Of a stretch of DNA of 64,000 nucleotides, positions 1-17,099 are shown piece by piece. The DNA is from Carya illinoinensis (lineage: Eukaryota; Streptophyta; Magnoliopsida; Fagales; Juglandaceae), in assembly GCF_018687715.1 (NCBI RefSeq), contig NC_056765.1:10908001-10972000 (forward strand), given 5' to 3'. Under the pieces are notes generated by a model. It did not search any database. It had not been told where the DNA came from and saw only the letters and a program-made list of their open reading frames with translations. Made by a program: the position numbers and the translations under genes. Every line of letters begins with the position of its first letter. Positions within the stretch are counted from its first letter, which is position 1.

Positions 1-952
1 TTTAGGGGGGAGAGGATCTTCTCAGCATATGCTTGGAGCATTCACTTTCTGGCCCATTCTTTTTCATTCTACTTTTTGATTACAATTATAATGGGTACGT
101 GGATGTAACTAAACTATTGTCCTTTCAATTATTCTTTCTTTAGGTATGTTATTTATGTTAGAATTAGGAATCATTATAATAATAAAAAAAAATATTTGTG
201 ATGAGTTATTTGTTACGATAATTAACTTATTTTAATAGGAAATTATCATTTTCGTAGCAAATGCTACTAACAGCAAATAAACATTTTTCTTGTAGTACAT
301 TTTTGTCGCTAATAACTAACGGTAAATAACAAACACAAACACTTTCAATTTCACTTTGATAATAACTCATTGTCAAGAGTTTGAATTAATCCATTTATTA
401 AAACCTTAGAATCACCTTACATATAATTTAGTGTAGCTCGAAATTATCGTGTATATATGGAAAAAAAAAAAAAAATGAAATCTCTAATATCCCGTAAAAA
501 GAGAGTGGTGTAATTTTAAAATTTTTGAAAAATGATAAAGATATTAGACACATTCTCAAAATGTTTTGATTATAGAGTAATGTTACATACGAGACCTCAT
601 CCTATTGTCATTTTACTGTAAAAATGTGACCTTTTTATCATATTTAGATCCATTTTTATTTTTTCAAAAGAAAAATTGAAAGATTGCTAGGCAATACCAT
701 CTTGTTGAAATGAGAGAGTTAAAGTTATTCCAAAATTATGTATTTTTTTTTATTTCAATTTTTTTTCCACATAAGATTGGCATCTTAGGGCTAGTTTGGG
801 TAGTGAAGTGTTCTGAGAATATCCTACTACTATTTATTATTTTATCATTACTTTTTACTATTTTGTATTACTATTCACTACTATTTATAAAATATTTGAT
901 ATCATCTCATTACTCAAATACAATTGCAACCTTAATCTTTTCAATTTAAAAA

Positions 953-1145
953 GAGTCATGCTATAGTCACCGAAACATTTGTCCCGAATTGTCACCGAAT
1001 CAAACTATTTTTTTTATTCATTTTTTTTATATTTTTAAAAATAAAAAAATTCACAACATCCCTAAAAAAAATTTACTTAATCACTAAGTTAAAAAAAAAA
1101 ATCGGTAAAAATAAACCTCCAAATTGGGGAGCTTTAGCATTTCTT
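953..1145. mobile_element. MITE, Mutator-like, 9-bp TSD
   Basis: Ends GAGTCATGCTA on the left and reverse-complement AAATGCTA on the right. Flanks ATTTAAAAA (944-952) and ATCCAAAAA (1146-1154) match at 7 of 9. Shares the AATGCTA terminal motif with the copies at 18626, 23372, 24219, 24745, 26175, 29925, 58708 and 59749. Confidence 0.6.
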
Positions 1146-1787
1146 ATCCAAAAAATACTTTAGAAGATGCTGTAAATGAGTGAATAACCAGTTTTGAAAT
1201 GAACCCATAATAAGGTCCAATTCCCTTATTCTGAATTAAGCTCCAATGGCACTTAAGCCCATTAATCTGACACCTCACTGCCAAAAGTGTGATGTCATGC
1301 TCAATGCTCTAATTTTAAAATTACACTTTTTTATTTATTCAAATACTAATTAGGACATAAAAAAAAATACGTATATGGCCTTTTAAACTGCTCAACTTTT
1401 GTTTGCCATTGGTGGGGGTTGGGATCATCTTACGTCCATTTAAATTTGCTTGCGTTGAGAAAGTACCTCCGGGCTTATCACCCTTTAGAAATGGCTCTCT
1501 ATGGATATAAAGTACTATAACTAATTTTTAAAAAAGAAAATCCACAAAAAATTATAAATAAAAAAAAGTCATTAAGTAGGGCTGCTACCCACACCTCTTG
1601 AGCAGTCAGGCCCAATCTCGACCCACTGTGAATGAATATCCCCGTTCGGATGCTGCCTATGTCAAGATAGAGAGAGAGATTTTTTAAACACTCAATTTTT
1701 AAATCATTAAACTTATCTCAACTTAAAATCTTTTTACATGTGGGGCTTATAAAATTTTTCAACTTAACACTTCTTTACATACAAGAC

Positions 1788-2406
1788 TAGGGGTATAACC
1801 GGTCCAGTCTAGTCTAGTTTTGGATAAAATTTAAGACTGAACTTATATGTACCAGTTTTATATTTTTTAAAACTGATTATACATTAGTTACCCTCTTAAA
1901 CCAGTACTCTGATTTTACCAGTTTCCAGTTTGGTTCAGTCCGGTCCAATTTTTCGATTTTAATATAGTATATTATATATTATATAATATAGTATATTGTA
2001 GTATATTATAATATATATTATAATTGTATTATAGACTATAGTGATATAGTATTAATAATTTAATATAACTATTAATATGCACTATATAATATTAGTATAA
2101 CTATTAATAAAATAAAATATAGTGATAAGATTTTAAAACTTAATATTATATTAATTAGTAATTTATCATATAATACAAAACTATTTTATATATATTATAT
2201 ATTATATATAAAAAATTAAAAAGTATATATATGAACTGGTTTGGTCCAGTCTGGTTTAGTTTTAAAAAAAGAAAAACTGGAATTGAACCGAGTTTGACCT
2301 GTTTTAAGAAAAATAAAACCGGTACAAGATTGAACTAAACTCGATACCGGACCCAACCCACAGGTTCGGTCCGGTCTAGTTTATCGATTTTTTTTTTACA
2401 CCTCTA
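1788..2406. mobile_element. hAT-like non-autonomous element with AT-rich core
   Basis: Starts TAGGGGTATAACCGG and ends with the inverted TAGAGGTGTAA, the terminal style of plant hAT elements. Flanks TACAAGAC (1780-1787) and TGTGAGAC (2407-2414) agree at 5 of 8, a decayed 8-bp TSD. A related repeat near 5110-5145 has the same flanking sequence without the insert, acting as an empty site. The core is rich in CCGGTCC/GGTTCGG motifs and TA runs, with no coding capacity. A related sequence lies at about 57205-57836. Confidence 0.65.
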
Positions 2407-2414
2407 TGTGAGAC

Positions 2415-5400
2415 CCATAACATTTTTTAACTTCTCATAAATATATCTAAATTTATCTTAACATCTAAACATATATAAACTTATCATATATAGAATCTAC
2501 AAAATTCACTCCATCATTTTAACTCATTATTATTCATAAAAAAACTTAATATCTCCATTAAGCTCAATTCAAAGAGAGAGAGAGAGCGCTCTTCCAAAGA
2601 GAGATATACAGACATTATTGAAATTATTTACATAAATACTAATTTATAATGACAAACTGTATTATTACATGAACAGAGGGAACGTACATATATACGTAGT
2701 TTAAGATATAAATATGATAATTACTCAGCACGCGGGTATTCTACAAAACTGCTGCTTTTTTCTTCTTTATTTTGTTGGGACAAATCAATGTGATAATAAT
2801 GAAGGACTTGATCATGGTCTTGGAGACACGTTTACTCCAAGAGCTCATGAGTTATATCTAGAAAAAATGTGTCTTTTTTTTTTTTTTTTTTTTTTTTTTT
2901 TGTTTGGGTCTCTCCCGTTATTCCCTTTTCTTTGTCGCATCTTAAAAAGGGATTACTGATGATCGACAACTTGTCACAAAGTTGCATGCTTCCTCCACTC
3001 ACCAACCATAATGATCGATCAGAGTCTCACACAGGCCCACAATCAGCATTCCGTCTAAGGATAGAATCATATCCTTGGCCTCCTCCTGCCAAGCATGTTC
3101 CTCGAACAAATAACGTTAGATACGGCTTCAGAATAAAATTTTATTATATATAAATAAAATTGTATATTAATTTACATATTAATATTAATTAATTCATATT
3201 TAAAATTTAAATTAGTATTATTTTTAATAAAATTTAATTTTTGACCAATCACATTAAATTAGTACACATATTAATAAGCAATTATACTTGTAACTAAACG
3301 TTTCTTTCAAAACAAAGCTATTACTACAACTAATTTGAAATTTCTTTTATTTATATAATAAGATATAACATAAATAATTAATTCTATCTTATTTTGTCAA
3401 TTCAAACTTTTATGATAATTGATGATTTAATATAATATCATAGTGAATAATGTTAAGTATAAGTTTCAAATACATAAATATCACGTAAGTCTTTTGTAAA
3501 AAAAGTGAACTCCACAACGAAAAAAATGACTTTTTTATATTTTTTTCATGTGGGATCTACTTTTTAATTAAAGGCATACGCCATTATGTGAGATTTGTAC
3601 ATTTATAATTTGTGTTAATGTCGTATTTTGCATACTTTTAGACCTGATTGTCAGAAAATTAAAGATTTTTCACATTTTTTATTGATTTGTCTGCACAGAT
3701 TATTTGAGGCTAGGCGTCGTAGGGAGGCCAGGATGGAGTATCCCTTCATTCTTTATATTTTGGGACTTCTCACACTATTACGGTCATAAACTAACCTTAG
3801 CTTTACAGCTAGAGGCCCTTAATGGGCTGATGGCCCGTTTGGCCTAGACTTCCTATATTTGAGCTTGCATCCTAGCCATGGGCCTTTGGCAGGAAAAATC
3901 TCCTTACAACCTGTACACATTATTATTCTATAAGTAGGTTCTCTACTTGGGTTATTAGATCGAACTCCATAAAAACATTATTGCATATGGTTTTAAGCGT
4001 TCTTGTCTTGAAGCTGAATTTGTCAATCTTTTAGCATTTATTTCAAACTTGGAAGCTAAAAGGAAAGGATCAATAAAGAAAGCTCCATAATGTACACCCT
4101 GTCCATGCAGTGTATTAAGCTGTTTTTGCTGTCTTTTATTTTTTGGGATCTTTAATTCCAATTTCGGAAAAGACAATTGAAAAAGAAGAGAAGGAGACAA
4201 CTTAAAATCATTTTATTTCCTTTAATATTCAGACAATATCGGATAGATAATTCATTGAAGTGAAAGCAACGTATATAAACATGCAGTTGCTGGGTTTCAA
4301 ACTGACTTAGTGTACCTCAGACCACGTCCAAGTAGCTTTGTCCCAGTCTCTAGCCAACCTTGGACGACGTTGTCCCAGTCTTTGAAATTGTTTCCAGAAA
4401 CATTTTCCCATCTCAACATGGGTATAAGTCATGTGTGTACGACCAATATGTAGTCCTGTCTCAGCACGTTTAATTTAATGATATTATCCGTTTTTTAAAT
4501 CAAAAATTATTTATTTACGACTAGTTAATTCTAACGAAATGATTAATTTCATCAAAAATTAATTATAAATAATTTTTTGATTACAATAAATTGATGACAA
4601 AAATTTAATTTTTTTTATAGTGAATAAGGGATGATTGTATGACATGATTTGATGTTTTATAAACAAAACATATCAAAACATAAATGCATCTTTATATTAG
4701 TTAATGCGGCAGATTTTCATACCAAAGATCTGTTTGACGTGTCAATAAGCAGATTTTACAAATCAATTTTATTGATATCTTATATGTTTATTTATCTATA
4801 TTTTAATATAGAACTTGAAAATTTTAAATTATTAATAAATAATATTTATAGTTGTGAAAATAACAAATCTCGCATATTCTATTTAAAAAATATGGATAAA
4901 TATAATATTTACATGTAAAATCTAATTTTTTTAATGATGAATCTCTACTTTTGAAAAAAAAATACGTGAAAAGTTAGACTCAATCGAGATTAACTTAATT
5001 CAATTTAATTTTAAGTTTAGTCTAATATTTAAATACTAAACTTTCAAATTATTGAATTCATATTAATTTAAAATTTCTTTACACGTGAGATTTATAACTA
5101 TTTTTAACTTAACACTTTTTTACATGCAGAACTCATAACCTTTTTAACTTTTTATAAAGACATATAAACTCATATTAACATTTAAATATATTTAAATTTA
5201 TTTTAAATAGACTCTAAAAAACTAATTTCGTAATCTCAATTTATAATTATTTATAAAAAATTTAATTTATTTCAATTTAACTTAACATTTAAACGTGATC
5301 TAAAATTTTATTTGCAAACAATTAAAATTGATTGACTTTAAAAATAAAGGTTGGATGGTTCTGATTGTATGGGAACCAAAACAAAGATTTTTCTATGCAG

Positions 5401-5600
5401 CCTACTTTCATATGACAGTTGTAACTTAAAGCTTTGACAAAGTAGAGAACCAATTGGGCGTTGATTGAGATGCCAGCACATACACCCAAGCTCCAATCTT
5501 TTACATGCACCCCCACCTGATATATTTTAGCGCACATCTTTCCAGCCAATTGACTATTGACACCTGGATTAAAAATAGCAAAACTCACTTTGTTAACGCG
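2415..5600. other. Gene-poor repeats upstream of RABE1
   Basis: Contains a long T run (about 2873-2900), possibly a retroposon tail, and AT-rich MITE-like sequence around 5040-5300. Short open frames here (for example 2714-2959 and 4649-4918) are low-complexity and unlikely to be genes. The proximal RABE1 promoter begins around 5300-5700. Confidence 0.4.
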
Positions 5601-5728
5601 TGGCAGGATTTAATTAGTTGAAATGCAGTTAATTGAAGGCAAGTGTTAACGTGCGCAAGAGCAGAAGTGCGGCAAAAGGGAAGAACAAAGTGCGCATTTT
5701 AGCGAACCCCACCATAGCCGGAGCAGCA

Positions 5729-6044
5729 TATAATAGCCAAAACACAAAGAAAATCATCTCCCCTCTCTCTCTCTCTCTCTCTATCTCTCTCTAAAATCTT
5801 TCTGCTCTATTACTGCGGACCTCTCCGAGATCACTCTCTACCACTTTATATCGCTAAAGCTCTCTCAATTTGTTTCCGATCTGGTATTTCTTCTTTCTGA
5901 TTGTGATGTTTTTTTCTCGTTCTCATTGGATTTTCTATTCATTCGACTTAGAATTTTGGTTTTTAAAATCCTTTTTGTTTGCTTTCAGAGGGTAAATTGC
6001 TGGCTGGGATTTGTATTTCATATTAAAATTAAACTAATAATTCA
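5729..6044 (+). promoter_or_regulatory. Core promoter and 5' leader of the RABE1 gene
   Basis: A TATA-like TATAATA lies at 5729-5735, followed about 30 bases later by a CT-rich tract (5758-5792) common at plant transcription starts. The leader probably contains its own intron: a GT donor at 5884 and a TTTCAG acceptor ending at 5988, leaving 5989-6044 before the ATG. The start codon is chosen because it opens the conserved RABE N-terminus. Leader splicing is inferred from splice consensus only. Confidence 0.6.
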
Positions 6045-10303
<4,259 letters not shown>

Positions 10304-11751
10304 GAGCCAATCATTTGATCACACATAATGAAGGCGACACTTCTCTGAAAAGGGGCAAACAAAAGCAAAAAACTAATTTGTGATAACAATATAATGGGTG
10401 CTTGTAATTTTTCTGACTCAATTCTTTTTTAACTTGTTTTAGTGTGTGAAGAGTAGTTTCTTCTTATATTTGAGAGTTCTATTTTGTTGCCAACTTTGGA
10501 TTCGTATATTGTGGCAAACAACAGCTTTATTTTCTTTTCTACCCTGTTTCCATCTTCATCTTGGGACATGAACAGATTTACATTAAATGCAATTTCCAAC
10601 GTAGAATGATGTCCTCGTTTTATAGATTACAAAAATTTGCCACATGAAACTAATATAGATTAGAAACAGAAGTGGTTATAAATTTAGGAGCTGTTACCAT
10701 ATATAGATTTCGAATGAGATGGAGGAGATCTTATCATAGTTTTGAATTCCAAGTTTTGACCCGGCTGGAAAAAGTCAGAATTTTCCGCTTCGGTGTAGTC
10801 TGCAATACACTATACATCCTCGTTTTGTTCGGCCTGTTCAGATCAATTTTGGACTACATTTTGTTTCATATTGATTTAATGAAGAATATATAAATTTTCT
10901 TTAAAATCTAAAATTCATTTATATAATTTTAATTTTTTTTTATAACTTTAAATATGTATCCTTATTCTCTCTTTTTTAAAACCTCATTATTTTTAATAAT
11001 TTTTTGGTTATATTTTTTTTAGTTACTTTTTCTTCGTTTCAACTCAAGTTTGTAATTTGTTTAATATTATCTTGTCTCCAATTATATTTAATATTTTCAA
11101 TATATATTCATTTTATAAATCTCTAATTCTTTCATAAATATATGTATATATAATAGACACAAATACATATATGATACATACTAATATACATGTACTATTT
11201 TATTAATTATCAGTTTATATGTCTATATATATATATATATATAACTAATCCATACACCGAAATATATCAATATTGAAATATTACATTCCAGTGGATAAAC
11301 AGAGTTTCGAACATTGGAGCTTATTCCAAACAACGAATACAAACTCGTTTGAGTTGTAAGATTCAGCATAATTAACTTCTGCAATGGTGCAAGTGGCCTC
11401 CTGAATCTCTCTTTCTTATTTGGCGAGGTAAGTCTGAAGGAAACGTATCCAGATTACGACATGAATTTAAGGCTGATTTTATGAGTTCCTCTTTAAGATA
11501 GGAAAAAAGTGAAGCAAACACTCTAAACTTCCGCTCGAATGATACTGAACATGAGAATTTGGGGGAAGTCTAGCTGCCATCTTTACAAATGAAGTTCTTT
11601 TGTGCCCCAAAATAACAAAAAACCATCCACTCTTCAATACAAGATATACAACGGAAAGACCAAACATAATTAATTTACCAAAGAAAACAAAAAAAGGTGT
11701 TACTCGTTTCTATACACATGAGTTGACACTATCTTATCATCTCGAATACCG
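10304..11751. other. Convergent intergenic region (3' ends of RABE1 and TDBD genes)
   Basis: This AT-rich stretch contains the 3' untranslated ends of two genes pointing at each other. A TA dinucleotide run lies near 11225-11242. Exact poly(A) sites cannot be placed from sequence alone. No further coding signal was seen. Confidence 0.6.
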
Positions 11752-14700
11752 CTATATGTTCAGTTCCTCCTTTCCATATATACGCTGGAGCTCACGAGTT
11801 GCTGCTTGAAATGATTCTAGAAAAACAGAAGAAACAAATTAAGAATATCAAAACTCACAGCAATTCAGCAGGTGAAAAAAGAACACAAAATGGGACAGTT
11901 TATGCAAAGTTAAATCCTGGCCCTGGCAGGGAGGGAGAGAATGACAATTGAAAATAACTAGTTTTGTTACCTTTCCAAATTCGGAAGGATTTCTGATTAA
12001 TTGGGGCACCGAAAACAGTTTGAATCGCGTCAAACAATAAACTCTCAGGCGTGCTTCTTAATTCTTGTACAATCTGATAAATCGTCTTTCCATTCTCAAA
12101 GTATATGTGATTGTTAGGGTGCTTTGTTTTACAGCCAGCATGGCGCTCAAACTCGTATGCATTCAGCACCTTAACAACAAAAACACAAAATTCATCGGTT
12201 AGCTCAAAAGAAATTTATTGTTAAATACCCAGGAACACCAATGGATGGCTTACCTTGGAATAGTCACATGACTGACACCCACAAAGATAGCCAGAACCTT
12301 TTATAATCCCACGAAGCTCCTTGTTAAATGCAGGAATATAATTGTATGTCATTCAAGTGAAACAGTAAAGCCTGAAGAAATCAAGAAAAACTCGAATTTA
12401 CCTCCCGTGCCAAGGAAACGTACTTCACAGGGACTCCATCAAGCATACCAGTTGATATCAAGCTTCTAACATTTGAGGGAAAGCTATTTGGAGCTTCTTT
12501 CTTTGATGTTCTGAATTCTGGCTTATTCTTAGAAACAGATTCGGGTCTTGATTTAGTTGCCCTAGTGGCACTCAGAACTGCAGTGGTATTTGTGGTGTCC
12601 AAAACTTTCTCACAGGATGTTTCTGATGTTTGAACTGAAGGCTGATTGAATAATAGATCATAGCCGCTGACAGGCCTGCCCACAGGGATGATATCTTGTT
12701 CATCAGGGAAGCCACTAAAAGATAAAACATTAGCTTCCCCCTTACCATAGGTATCACTCATTGAAATGGAAGTGCCATCTCCATCGCCATATGTGGGAGT
12801 TATTGATCTGATATTGGCATCTCCCCTGTTGTAGGTGTGACCCATTAAAGCGACACTGTCATCTTGGTTATAGGACTGCCCTATTGCTGTAAAAGCGGCT
12901 TCACTTTCTCTGTCATAAGCCTGACCTGGAGACAGGTGACTGATATTTTCCCCACTAGAACAATGTCCCTTTTGAATATGCATACTAGGGTCACTATCCT
13001 TAACTTCATTGACTTTGACTTTTCTTATTCCACCATAGGTAAGACATGTTTCAGGATCTTCCATAGAATGAGATATGGACAAACCAATGGATGCATCTTC
13101 TCCGAATTGGTCATCAATACCCTTTCTTCTCACATGCAAATTCTCTGTTCCAGCAGAAGATATATTACTTTCAGCAAAGTTGACAGACCTTGCTGTATCA
13201 GATCCAAATAAACGACTGACAAATTGATTTGGAACTGAATTAAAACTGGAAGCATTTTCCCAAGAAGGGATATTTGCAATTGACATTCCGGAACTTAATT
13301 TGCTGTTCGGAGCATGCACTGCTTGCTTCTTGTTAGGGAACAGCTCCGTTTCAGCAGCATCTACAAACCATTGATGAGATCGTTTTGGTTCAGTTCTGGA
13401 AGTATTATCAAATGTTGAGTCTCTGTCATGTACTTGTCCATCACCTTTTTCTGTCCAAAAACCCTTGTTCTGAAAAGACTTCCAAAAAAAATTATTCAAC
13501 CTTTAAGACTCTAACACAAACCATGCACACACTTCCTCATGGTAGACATGAAATAAAGGTAAATGGTTTAATGCCTTAATTCAAGGATTTGATTTGTGAC
13601 TTGTCAGTCATTTTCCTTACTCTTATAAGAAAAAAAAACAGTCATTTTCCTTACTCTTAACCACTCTCCATATAAGTAACTACTTTCCTTTTCAAGGAAT
13701 TGACATAATTTTACTTGTCTTTTTTTTTTCTTTTTTGATTGACACCGAGTGTCCACGAACAGTGTCCCGACTAATCCCAAGGGTGTATAGGCCCTCGGCA
13801 AGGAGTTTCCCACAAGTGCATCTCGGGTAATTCAAAGGGAAAATCTCCCAGTCCGATGGACACTAGAGATTATTTGCACCCAAGGGGATTTGCACCTTAC
13901 ACCTAGGGGAAGCAGACCCCCAAGCCCAAGGCCTTTACGAGTTGAGCCAACCCCTAGTGGTTTTTTACTTGTCTTTTAAAAAATTCAAAAGTGATATTTG
14001 CAGGTTCCAAGGGAAAGAAATAATCAATCATCAAAGAATACAGAAGGAGCCTGACACCTCAAGTTTACTCACAAGTGAGTTGGAAGAATAGTCTTATTAT
14101 TCCACAGCAAATCAAATACAAAAGCACTTAAATTATTTCTTGTTCCCTCTGCAAAAATAAGCATCATGTAACATAACAAAAGCTCCAGCATTAAGCAATA
14201 GCCTCCCACATCGCTTGTTACGCTATTTAGCATATAGCACTATCATGGTCCATAATCACGAAGAGCAATGGACCAGCATTATCATAATTTCCTCTATGCA
14301 TATCTCTATCCTAACTCCAATTAATTAAGCCCATGCCCTTCGCTTTTTTCTTTAGTAAAGTCCTCTTAGCAATCACCACAAAAAGTATAGAATTCACAAG
14401 GGAGTTCTAGCCAAACACAAAGCGTAGTGCAAACTTAAGTCCAGAATACTTTCACATGAAATCCAGAAGGTTCAACCCCGGTATATACTCTTAATTAAGC
14501 TCTCCTGCACTAACACAAATATTCTTTAATATTTTTTGGGCTTGCGAGGGATTGGATTAAGCTAACCATTTTCCTATGCCTTCACTTAAGCCAGTATAAG
14601 CTACCAAAATTCAGAAGAATGCCAGAAACAGGAAGAAGATATGAAATTTGAGAGGATGGCTTAACAAAGACAAGTACTAAAAATCTAGCGAGAAAAAGTG

Positions 14701-14993
14701 AAAGCGTGAACCACTCCTAGAAGATCACCCTCTCACTGGCCATGAAACATAGTTTTCCATGCATTCTGTGCAATTGTTTCAAGTTTTACCATAGCTCATC
14801 TCAAGATTTAAAAGGCCTTCGCAAGAACAGCCGCCAATCACCTTTCTCACCTCAACCATGAAAAAGTTTAAATTTCTGTTCACAAAATCACCAATATGCA
14901 TATCATAGTAATCTCTAACACATGTAACGAACAATTAAAAATACGATAGAGTAAGTCGCAACTTGCAACATAAGAATCTAGAATGGTTACCAT
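11752..14993 (-). CDS. TDBD (Tify-domain-binding domain) nuclear protein, 469 aa, 5 coding exons
   Basis: Exons in transcription order: 14993-14991 (ATG only), 13478-12402, 12319-12254, 12169-11971, 11816-11752. All junctions are GT-AG and the frame closes at 1,410 bases. The protein opens MSFQNKGFW, followed by a low-complexity region with five Tyr motifs 13-15 residues apart (Y189, Y204, Y217, Y231, Y245). It ends in a TDBD-like module: GMLDGVPVKYVSLARE (345-360), LCGCQSC in exon 3, then HAGCKTKHPNNHIYFENGKT in exon 4. In NINJA and relatives this domain contacts TIFY/JAZ proteins, so a nuclear adaptor or repressor role is plausible but inferred. Plants have uncharacterised proteins of this layout; I do not recognise a named symbol. 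The start is set by the family's usual MSFQNKGFW opening, which requires the ATG at the very end of the leader exon. Confidence 0.9.
13478..14990 (-). other. 1.5-kb intron 1 of the TDBD gene
   Basis: Phase-0 intron running from the GTAACC donor at 14990 to an acceptor just before 13478. It separates the ATG from codon 2. It contains a SINE (13724-13962) in the gene's own orientation. The rest is non-coding, with no other recognised feature. Confidence 0.8.
13724..13962 (-). mobile_element. tRNA-derived SINE copy 1 (inside TDBD intron 1)
   Basis: Read on the minus strand, the head has a tRNA-like A box (TGGCTCAACTCG) and B box (AGGTGCAAATCCCC), about 40 bases apart, typical of an internal Pol III promoter. 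The tail is A-rich (plus-strand T run at 13720-13736). A 15-bp target duplication, TTTTACTTGTCTTTT, flanks it (13709-13723 and 13963-13977); the exact junction inside the T run is ambiguous. A diverged second copy lies at 61925-62168. Structure and TSD together make this a solid SINE call. Confidence 0.9.
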
Positions 14994-15100
14994 TTTGCTG
15001 CTTCTACTTCCAAGGTGAAAAGGAGAGTATTTGATTCAACTTTCGTTTTCGCTGCTCGTTCCTTGCGTCTCAATGAAGTATGTACGGACCGAGACACATC
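14991..15100 (-). promoter_or_regulatory. Leader exon of the TDBD gene
   Basis: The sequence immediately upstream of the ATG at 14993-14991 reads as an A-rich leader ending AGCAGCAAAATG before the donor. The transcription start was not located; promoter sequence should lie in about 15060-15500. An open frame of 161 codons on the minus strand (15870-15385) overlaps this area but has no recognisable domain, so it is treated as chance. Confidence 0.45.
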
Positions 15101-15499
15101 AGTAGTACTCAGTCAAATAAACTTCTGAAAAGGCACAGACGCCTTTAGCGTACGGATAAATACCTTTGCCGACCATAAATCCAAACCACGCATAAACAAA
15201 CAAACAAACAAAAAAATAACTAAAATAAAAAAAACATCGAAAATGCCCTTTGTACCAAAATCTCCGACAGTTCATCTTCATAACTCAAAATCAAACCCCG
15301 ATATTCACAAAAAAATAAGAAGCTTCCGAATGAAAAGGTTTTAACGCGAATTTTCAACCTCATTAGATACGAGTAAGAGAAATTCTATAACCCTAAAAAC
15401 GGAGAATCTGAAAATGGGTACGTTGACCGGAAACTGACCAGAAGTTTAATCTCCGGTCTGGAAGGCGATGAATTTCCCGGCGAAGCCACACTTGCAGCG

Positions 15500-16700
15500 A
15501 ATTTTTCAGAAAAGACACATTGGTTCTGGCTATGGTGTATGAGGAGCACTCGATCTTTTCTCCAAAAGCAATATAAAAAATTGGGTGAATCCGCATGACC
15601 AGAAGTTACGGTTACACTCATCCCGATCATACACGTGTGGGATGGGAAACAAATCTTGACCGTCAACTTAGTAGGATCCACTGGATTGAGGTGCTTTTTC
15701 GTCTTTTTAAGTTTCATAGGAGGTAGGGAATCTGAAACGGGTGGTGCGTAGGTGGAGTTGAGCCCTCTGTACGCATGGCAAGATTCCGGTGCCTTATAAT
15801 TATCAAAGTATATAAAAGAAAAAGTCAATGTGCTGGGACCAGACCAACCCACTCTGGACACGTTGTACATTTGTAAATATGTATTTCAATAGAAGGATAA
15901 AATTGATAAAAAAATTATATTCATTATCTCATATACTATACATAATAAATATTTTTTTTAATTTTTTAATTAAATATATAATATATAGATGATGAGTAAA
16001 AGACTTTAATTAATTTAAAAAATATAAAAATAATGAATAACAAAAATCGTATAAATACACATATTTACCCATTAATATATATAGCATTTCTTATATAATA
16101 AATACGATTGATTATTAAGGTGGAATAAGCTGGCACAGGTCCAAACCGAGAAAGGCGCAAAAGGACGTGAAAGTCCAAAGAGAGCCCAAGGAGGCAGGCG
16201 AGGCCCACGACAAGAGGAAGAGTCGCAATCAACTGATGAGGACATCACTCTAATAAATACAGAAAAATTCTAAATATAAATCTATGCACTACACGTAACA
16301 TTTTTAATTTTTTTCTTTTACCAAGTATTTGATATATGAATAATAAGTTAAAAAATTTAATTAGTTTAAGAAGAATAATTTTAAAAGAAAATTAAAAGAA
16401 AGATTTAAAAAAAAATATGTGATATGTGATATGTGGGCTTATAAGATTATTAAGAGAATGATACACATATAATTATTTTGAGTTATTTTTATATAATTAT
16501 ATTTTAAATTGAGAGAATTTTTATAAAATGATGTTACTTTTATAAATTATTTAAAATATATTATTTTATTTTTTTACGAAAACAGCCATCGTTGAAAGCA
16601 GGATTGTGTAAATGGTTGTGAATATAGTTGTATGTATATCATTTTTTTTTTTCTAAACAACATGAGTTATTTGCATGAATAGGGGTAAGGAATAACTATT
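15500..16700. other. AT-rich intergenic DNA
   Basis: No gene, RNA or clean transposon was recognised. A short GC-richer patch lies at 16120-16240, unassigned. Confidence 0.4.
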
Positions 16701-16727
16701 CATAACTTTCTTACAACTCCATTTTGG

Positions 16728-16927
16728 CTCTGTTGAGATATAATAAGTGTTTCATTTCATTTTATCTCACCGTTATAATATTTTTAAATTTTTACACAAA
16801 ATATAATAAATAATTCAATTTTTTCAAATCTTAAAATAATAATAATATTAAAAAATAATATTCAAATAATATTTTATTTAACTTTCAATTTTCAATATCT
16901 CAACTCACTATTTAAACGGTATCTTAA
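16728..16927. mobile_element. MITE, TTTGGTTATACAG family (minus orientation)
   Basis: About 200 bp whose core (AAAATATAATAAATAATTCAA and neighbours) recurs at 17828-18025, 22815-23000, 26068-26495, 27395-27560, 27945-28145, 29812-30235 and, in a longer relative, 55473-55862. TSDs were not resolved for this copy. Confidence 0.5.
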
Positions 16928-17099
16928 ATGGGCAACATTTTTTGGAAAACACTAATACTCTTATGGCTTATAACTCATGTTGAGAAGATGATAATAAAAA
17001 TGATAGTAGATAGCATTATTCACTATAAAATAGTTACACAAAATGATTGTATCTTTATCATTATTTTCATATGATTAATGCTATTTGGCCATAAGGAAT

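Noticed and set aside
2714..3153. Open frames containing poly-Phe
   Set aside because: The Phe runs come from a T homopolymer, and no conserved domain is present.
12864..13211. 115-codon open frame on the + strand
   Set aside because: It is antisense to exon 2 of the TDBD gene and has no protein-like motif.
13724..13962. tRNA gene
   Set aside because: The A and B boxes belong to a SINE with a poly(A) tail and TSD; no cloverleaf or anticodon arm could be drawn.
15385..15870. 161-codon open frame on the minus strand upstream of the TDBD gene
   Set aside because: No recognisable domain, and it overlaps the expected promoter and leader of that gene. Probably chance.
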